NCBI RefSeq assembly: GCF_030866765.1
Contig: NZ_CP133017.1
Coordinates: 3,578,001-3,642,000 of the forward strand
Length of the DNA stretch: 64,000 bases
From: Paenibacillus silvisoli
GTDB taxonomy: Bacteria > Bacillota > Bacilli > Paenibacillales > Paenibacillaceae
Reading direction: 5' to 3'
Shown: one piece after another, positions 60,233 to 64,000 of the stretch
Numbering within the stretch: position 1 is the stretch's first letter
Layout of the letters: the number at the start of each line of letters is the position of its first letter
Notes under the pieces: generated by a model
What the model saw: the letters and a program-made list of their open reading frames with translations, nothing else
Database searches by the model: none
What the model was told of the DNA's origin: nothing
Program-made: the position numbers and the translations under genes

Positions 60233-60353
60233 TCTTATCTCCCAGAAACATCGCGTTTCTGCAAGAATTAGCACCGTGCATTCCTTTGATGAACAAAGGT
60301 CTGTCGGTTGCCGGGCTTCATCGGGCTAGTCCCTCCGCCTACTCTTGATAAGA
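60233..60353 (-). ncRNA. SAM-I (S-box) riboswitch aptamer
   Basis: On the minus strand the conserved core reads GAGTAGGCGGAGGGACTAGC, CCGATGAAGCCCGGCAACC, then GGTGCTAATTCTTGCAG and GGGAGATAAG. P1 is TCTTATC pairing with GATAAGA. All hallmark S-box blocks are present and in order. An intrinsic terminator follows at 60165-60208. This is one of the surest features of the window. Confidence 0.95.
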
Positions 60354-60378
60354 AAGTTCAACGTATTCAATTATTACA

Positions 60379-60406
60379 ATCATACTATAAAGCCATTTGT
60401 TGTCAA
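60379..60406 (-). promoter_or_regulatory. Sigma-A promoter of the riboswitch transcript
   Basis: On the minus strand, perfect TTGACA (60406-60401), 16-bp spacer, TATGAT (60384-60379), about 25 bp before the aptamer. Confidence 0.8.
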
Positions 60407-60417
60407 GAAATTTAAAG

Positions 60418-61227
60418 CTAAAGTGCGACCTTTTTTAGTCCTGAATTCAATGTGGAGATATACATATAATCCCCGGCGCAGCACATATCGGTTACCGGAT
60501 AACCGCTGAGCATCGCTTGCAGGATGACCCGGGATCCCAACATCTGAATTCGGTATAGTCCCTGGCTGGAGCAGACGTATACGCCTGTTTTCGTTGCTTT
60601 CAGGGAGTAAAGGGTTATACCTTCGAAGCCGCATAAAGTAAACCCTCCCTTTTGATTGCCTTGCACCAGTTTCCCCTGAAGACTGGCACCGAGCAATCGG
60701 CCTTGAACGACCGCTAAGCTTGTGACCGCATCTCCGAGCGGAAAATCGAACCCCGAATCCGTATAAAGGTCGTAGAGCGAAATGCCCTGTTGCGTGCCAA
60801 GCAAGTAATATTGCGGAGTCAGAAGCAGATCATACACGGCGATGTTCCGGTATGCGATATTTTCCCAGCGCATTCCGATTTTGTACCAGATCCCGTACTC
60901 TGTAGCCGCCGCGAAAAATGCGCCGTTTTTGACGACTTGGAAGCAAGGAATCGTTATTTCGGTCGCATACCACATATTCGCATCATGGTAAAACAATCCC
61001 TTATTCGTGCAGGCGTAGACCGAGCCGTCAATCACCCGCAGCCGGTTAACGACGGTTCCTTCCGGCAGCCCCTCATCTGCTTGCGACCATTTATCTTCAT
61101 GATTTTTGCGGAAAATGTGATTTCCGAATGCAGCGGCGAACATCATATCCTTATTCGCGCTAACGGATAAAATATCTGGCGATGGACAATCGGTCACATC
61201 GGAAACGACTTGAAATGGAGCAACCAC
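60418..61227 (-). CDS. Propeller-like protein under a Fur box
   Basis: 269 residues, GTG start at 61227 behind AAAGGAT. The listed in-frame extension to 61299 would run through the promoter and Fur box, so it is rejected. Repeated blades of about 40 residues (VFAAAFGNHIFRKNHEDKW-like, VYACTNKGLFYHDANMWYA, LLGTQQGISLYDLYTDSGFD, VYVCSSQGLYRIQMLGS) suggest a five- to seven-bladed beta propeller, with no signal peptide. Cysteines occur at the repeats (CFQVV, LCGFEG, VCSSQG, DMCCAGDY). The function is not recognised; iron-dependent control is inferred from the Fur box. Confidence 0.7.
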   Translation of the reverse strand: MVAPFQVVSDVTDCPSPDILSVSANKDMMFAAAFGNHIFRKNHEDKWSQADEGLPEGTVVNRLRVIDGSVYACTNKGLFYHDANMWYATEITIPCFQVVKNGAFFAAATEYGIWYKIGMRWENIAYRNIAVYDLLLTPQYYLLGTQQGISLYDLYTDSGFDFPLGDAVTSLAVVQGRLLGASLQGKLVQGNQKGGFTLCGFEGITLYSLKATKTGVYVCSSQGLYRIQMLGSRVILQAMLSGYPVTDMCCAGDYMYISTLNSGLKKVAL

Positions 61228-61277
61228 ACTGCCACATCCTTTACGTGATGAAGTGATTTTCACTTCTATATAGTAAT

Positions 61278-61299
61278 TGATAATGATTATCGATGTCAA
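61278..61299 (-). promoter_or_regulatory. Fur box overlapping a sigma-A promoter
   Basis: TGATAAT-G-ATTATCG (61278-61292) matches 14 of 15 positions of the 7-1-7 Bacillus Fur consensus TGATAATNATTATCA. Minus-strand TTGACA (61299-61294) is directly upstream, so the box fills the promoter spacer, a classical repressor position. Confidence 0.85.
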
Positions 61300-61391
61300 T
61301 TAAACGATTATCAGGTGCCTTTTCCGGCGAATAATGGTAAAATGCTAGTTTAGAACGAAACAATTCCACGACATGAAAGGTGTGCTTGACG

Positions 61392-62462
61392 ATGGCTTCA
61401 ACATTTGCTTTTATCGGCTCCTATGCGAATGCGGACGAGCCTGGCATCTACGCTTGCGCATATGACAAACAAACCGGCGCGTTAACGCTGATCGGTCAAG
61501 CGGACGGCCTGCAAAATCCGACGTTCCTCGCGCCTGCCGGGACGAATCGGATGCTGTATACGATTATGGAAGGCAAAGATAACGAAGGACGCAAATGCGG
61601 CGCTGCCGCCGCTTATCGCTTCGACCCAGCCGAAAGCAGCCTGATTCGCGTAAATGAAGAGATTACGCTTCCGGCGACGACATGCCATATTACATTGGAC
61701 GCAACAGGCCGCTTTGCCATGACGGCGAGCTATCATGGAGGTATGATCAGCCTCTCTCCTCTTCTCGACGATGGCCGTATCGGTCCGACGACAGACGTAC
61801 ATCGGCATGAAGGCTCCAGCGTACATCCGGCACAAACGCAGGCAAGAGCGCATTCGGTCATTGTCGATAACGCCGGCCGTTATGCGGTCGTGTCCGATCT
61901 AGGCCTTGATACGCTGTTTGTCTATGAGCTGGATCTTGCGAACCAGCGCATGCTGCCTCGCAGTAAGACAACCATCGCTCCCGGATCGGGTCCGCGCCAT
62001 TTTGTCTTCCATCGGGAGCTGGCAATGGGGTATGGAATTAATGAATTGAACAGCACGATTACGGTATATGCGTACGATGCCAACGAAGGGCAGCTTAGCG
62101 TCGTGCAGACGGTTTCTACGCTGCCGGAAACTTTCACAGGGGAAAGCTCTTGCGCGGACATCCACCTGTCGCCGGATGGAAAGTTCTTATACGGCTCCAA
62201 TCGCGGACATGACAGTCTGGCTGTCTACAGCGTCGACTCGGCTGACGGCCGCATTAAGCTGGTTGAATTCGCCCCTACGCTTGGCGGTCACCCGCGTAAT
62301 TTCGCGTTGTCGCCGGACGGACGATTTGCGCTTGTCGCGAACCGCGATGGCAACCATATCGTGACGTTCAGCCGCGATGCCGAAACAGGCAAGCTGCAGC
62401 CTACAGGCAGCGAGCTTCAGGTGTCCAAGCCTGTGTGCATTCGCTTCGCGGAAATGGACTAA
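61392..62462 (+). CDS. Lactonase family protein (6-phosphogluconolactonase-like)
   Basis: 356 residues. Seven propeller repeats include the family motifs FAFIGSYANADEPGIYACAY, HLSPDGKFLYGSNRGHDSLA and GGHPRNFALSPDGRFALVAN. It is cytosolic. Pgl-type lactonases hydrolyse 6-phosphogluconolactone; other members act on different lactones, so the exact substrate is not certain. ATG 61392 is preferred over GTG 61380, which overlaps the AAAGGTG. It is divergent from the Fur-box propeller gene; both encode beta propellers, but the sequences differ. Confidence 0.9.
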   Translation: MASTFAFIGSYANADEPGIYACAYDKQTGALTLIGQADGLQNPTFLAPAGTNRMLYTIMEGKDNEGRKCGAAAAYRFDPAESSLIRVNEEITLPATTCHITLDATGRFAMTASYHGGMISLSPLLDDGRIGPTTDVHRHEGSSVHPAQTQARAHSVIVDNAGRYAVVSDLGLDTLFVYELDLANQRMLPRSKTTIAPGSGPRHFVFHRELAMGYGINELNSTITVYAYDANEGQLSVVQTVSTLPETFTGESSCADIHLSPDGKFLYGSNRGHDSLAVYSVDSADGRIKLVEFAPTLGGHPRNFALSPDGRFALVANRDGNHIVTFSRDAETGKLQPTGSELQVSKPVCIRFAEMD

Positions 62463-62467
62463 CGCAA

Positions 62468-62504
62468 AGAAGGCAGCCGCTTCAATAGCGGCTGCCTTCT
62501 TTTC
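62468..62504. terminator. Bidirectional terminator between lactonase and isomerase genes
   Basis: A 14-bp perfect stem AAGAAGGCAGCCGC with a seven-base loop and TTTT on the plus side. Confidence 0.85.
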
Positions 62505-62516
62505 ATGCATGACTAT

Positions 62517-63350
62517 CTAACCAACAGAACGTTGGATCAGTTGAATCGTCTTACGAGCCCCTTCGATCTCATCGCCGTCGGCCGGCACGCTTTCGATTCC
62601 CCAAGTACCTTGAAACCCGCTGTCTACCATCAGCTTGCAGAAGGCGGGAACATTCTGGGTCAGCTCCTGTCCATCCTCCGTGAAATGGAAGGTTTTAATA
62701 TGGGTGGCCGTGGCGTATTTGGCGCACTTCAACCAGCCTTCAGCCTGCTTCCCGCGTGCCCAGTTCCAAGAATCGAGCAGCAATCCCAAGCCAGGGACCG
62801 ATTCCAGAAGCTTGACGGTATTATCCGGATCTACTGTAGGTCCCCAGTGATTTTCCACGAGCACCTTGATCCCTGCCTTCTGGGCACGATCAATGATATC
62901 CGTATAGCCTTCAACGACAATGTCAAATACTTCGTCCGTCCACTGCTGAGGTCCGCCCGAGTCGATACGAATCGAGGATGCACCGAGCTTCTCCGCAATG
63001 GCGATCCAGCGGTACGCGCGCAGCCGGTTGCTTAGTCTTGCTTCTTCGGACTCTTCGTAAATATGTGCGCCATCAACGGCGATACAGCCGAATGGCAATC
63101 CGGCCTCATCGGCCGCGAGCTTCACGCGCTCCAGAAATTCGTCGTCCACTGCCTTCAAATGCTGGGATTGGTCCGGGTTAGCCCCGGCATGCAGCGCATC
63201 GTCGCCATGATTCAATTGGGCCAGGTGCGCGTTCCAGGGATCGAGCTGCGTACATCCGAGTTGTTTGCAATCCTGTATGTATTGGAAAATATCCTGCTTT
63301 CCCGCCGCCAGCAATCTGTGAAAACTGAAAGAACAAATGCTAATATTCAT
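62517..63350 (-). CDS. Sugar phosphate isomerase/epimerase family protein
   Basis: 277 residues of the AP endonuclease 2/xylose isomerase-like TIM barrel. Metal-ligand positions are visible in IKVLVENHWGPTVDPDNTVK (Glu, His), LGLLLDSWNWARGK (Asp) and THIKTFHFTEDGQ (His). The final GTWGIESVPADGDEIEGARK holds the last Glu. It probably interconverts a sugar or polyol; the substrate is unknown. It lies downstream of the cupin gene on the same strand, separated by a terminator. Confidence 0.88.
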   Translation of the reverse strand: MNISICSFSFHRLLAAGKQDIFQYIQDCKQLGCTQLDPWNAHLAQLNHGDDALHAGANPDQSQHLKAVDDEFLERVKLAADEAGLPFGCIAVDGAHIYEESEEARLSNRLRAYRWIAIAEKLGASSIRIDSGGPQQWTDEVFDIVVEGYTDIIDRAQKAGIKVLVENHWGPTVDPDNTVKLLESVPGLGLLLDSWNWARGKQAEGWLKCAKYATATHIKTFHFTEDGQELTQNVPAFCKLMVDSGFQGTWGIESVPADGDEIEGARKTIQLIQRSVG

Positions 63351-63435
63351 TCTGTATTCCTCCCATGGTTACGGTTATGAATCGAATACGTCATTGGAAC
63401 ATATTCCATTAGCTTCATCTATTTTCCTTCTTGAA

Positions 63436-63463
63436 ATGAAAAAAGCCCGCGATATTCGCGGAC
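63436..63463 (-). terminator. Terminator of the cupin gene
   Basis: CCGCG-ATATT-CGCGG hairpin, then TTTTTTCATTTC on the minus strand. Confidence 0.75.
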
Positions 63464-63483
63464 CTCTGGACTTCGAGCGTTAG

Positions 63484-63882
63484 TTAAATGTCGTTATATT
63501 GATCGTCGCTGACTTTCTCCAGCCATTCGACCGCTTTCCCATCAAGTCGTTCTTGGATGGCAATATGGGTCATCGCCGTAGTCGGCGATGCGCCGTGCCA
63601 ATGCTTCTCGCCGGGCGGAAACCAGACGACGTCGCCCGGACTAATATCCTCGATCTGATCTCCCCATCGCTGGACCCGGCCTTTTCCCGAAGTGACAATC
63701 AGCGTTTGGCCCAGCGGATGAGTATGCCAGGCTGTCCGTGCCCCCGGCTCAAACGTAACGCTGGCGGCTGCTACCCGTGCAGGATCCGCCGTCTCAATCA
63801 ATGGATCGATACGAACCGTTCCGGTAAAATAGTCCGATGGTCCTTTTCCCGAAGGCTGCGATCCGATTCGTCTAATTTCCAT
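63484..63882 (-). CDS. Cupin-domain protein
   Basis: 132 residues. The cupin motifs are complete: [20 protein letters not shown] (motif 1, with both His) and [20 protein letters not shown] (motif 2, with the third His). Metal binding is therefore likely. The family includes carboxymuconolactone-decarboxylase-associated cupins and dioxygenases; the N-terminal [20 protein letters not shown] is typical of that quorum-like cupin group. GGAGGAAT lies 7 bases before the ATG. It follows a probable YCII gene by 41 bp and may share its transcript. Confidence 0.88.
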   Translation of the reverse strand: MEIRRIGSQPSGKGPSDYFTGTVRIDPLIETADPARVAAASVTFEPGARTAWHTHPLGQTLIVTSGKGRVQRWGDQIEDISPGDVVWFPPGEKHWHGASPTTAMTHIAIQERLDGKAVEWLEKVSDDQYNDI

Positions 63883-63923
63883 AAACTAAATTCCTCCAAA
63901 GAACATATATCCGAGCGCAAGCA

Positions 63924-64000
63924 TTATTTCGGCAAGACGGCCATCATCTGATAATACTCCATCGTCATTATACCAGCGATGACGGCAGGATCTTCAGCGA
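63924..64000 (-). CDS. C-terminal end of a probable YCII-related protein
   Basis: Only 24 residues are inside the window: AEDPAVIAGIMTMEYYQMM and AVLPK before the stop. The DPxxxAGI pattern at the end of a small alpha/beta barrel suggests the YCII family, but the fragment is short. It would be upstream of the cupin in an operon. Confidence 0.5.
   Translation of the reverse strand, partial: AEDPAVIAGIMTMEYYQMMAVLPK

Noticed and set aside
61228-61299. N-terminal extension of the Fur-box propeller protein
   Set aside because: Those codons would lie over the -10, Fur box and leader; the GTG at 61227 has the ribosome binding site.
1-64000. CRISPR arrays, tRNA/rRNA genes, prophage or insertion sequences
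   Set aside because: No regularly spaced direct repeats, cloverleaf-type sequences, rRNA blocks, integrase or transposase frames were found; the repeats seen are the two 183-bp elements.

Overview
The window looks like chromosomal DNA of a spore-forming, Gram-positive bacterium of the Paenibacillus/Cohnella type. The evidence is a SpoIIP-type amidase, a GerA-type germinant receptor operon, SpoVB, DUF3231 and DUF2089 proteins, a copper-amine-oxidase-type stalk protein, a GH9 glycanase with InlB-type repeats, an S-box (SAM-I) leader, AGGAGG-like ribosome binding sites and many short hairpin terminators. Base composition looks moderately GC-rich by eye. I see no rRNA, tRNA, CRISPR array, prophage or intact insertion sequence. 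The species assignment is inference.

Layout. 1-0.8 kb: C-terminal part of SpoIIP and a 59-aa protein. 0.8-9.2 kb: a roughly 2030-aa secreted multidomain protein and a STAND ATPase/LuxR regulator, whose upstream regions share a paired GTATAC-like signal. 9.3-11.3 kb: NAD epimerase and aldo/keto reductase. 11.3-15.1 kb: germinant receptor operon in the order A-C-B, with a candidate sigma-G promoter. 15.2-18.2 kb: a WD40/TolB-like protein, a gene-poor stretch holding the first copy of a 183-bp repeat, two VOC proteins and a small membrane protein. 18.2-21.6 kb: two-component system followed by a membrane protein and PspA; an identical 17-bp direct-repeat box precedes both transcription units. 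21.6-25.1 kb: a decayed alpha/beta hydrolase, HD protein, YjgB-like protein and AraC regulator. 25.1-30.8 kb: CPA1 Na+/H+ antiporter, AraC/PhyH divergent pair, VOC protein and a DUF2089/SHOCT-like operon behind a perfect inverted repeat. 30.8-36.4 kb: aldo/keto reductase, Bcr/CflA exporter with divergent MocR regulator, two membrane microproteins and DUF3231. 36.4-45.8 kb: PAS histidine kinase, patatin, CBS, VanZ-RDD, MFS, SH3-NlpC/P60, a frameshifted gene and a lipoprotein. 45.8-52.5 kb: 1645-aa GH9 enzyme and two secreted or coat-like proteins. 52.5-57 kb: FabF paralogue and divergent MmyB-type regulator, second copy of the 183-bp repeat, VOC protein, kinase-like protein and DUF1992. 57-64 kb: SpoVB, XRE regulator, a SAM-riboswitch-controlled orphan gene, a Fur-box-controlled propeller protein, lactonase, sugar isomerase/epimerase, cupin and the tail of a probable YCII protein.

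Most genes are monocistronic or in two- to three-gene operons, separated by stem-loop terminators; several terminators serve convergent genes. The best leads are: (i) the SAM-I riboswitch in front of a 144-aa protein resembling a free-standing enolase-superfamily capping domain; (ii) two 183-bp intergenic repeats of identical length, each built from four 28-bp units in head-to-head pairs; (iii) the shared 17-bp OmpR-type box linking a two-component system to PspA; (iv) the FabF/MmyB divergent pair; (v) two unannotated-size membrane microproteins; (vi) the Fur-box propeller gene.
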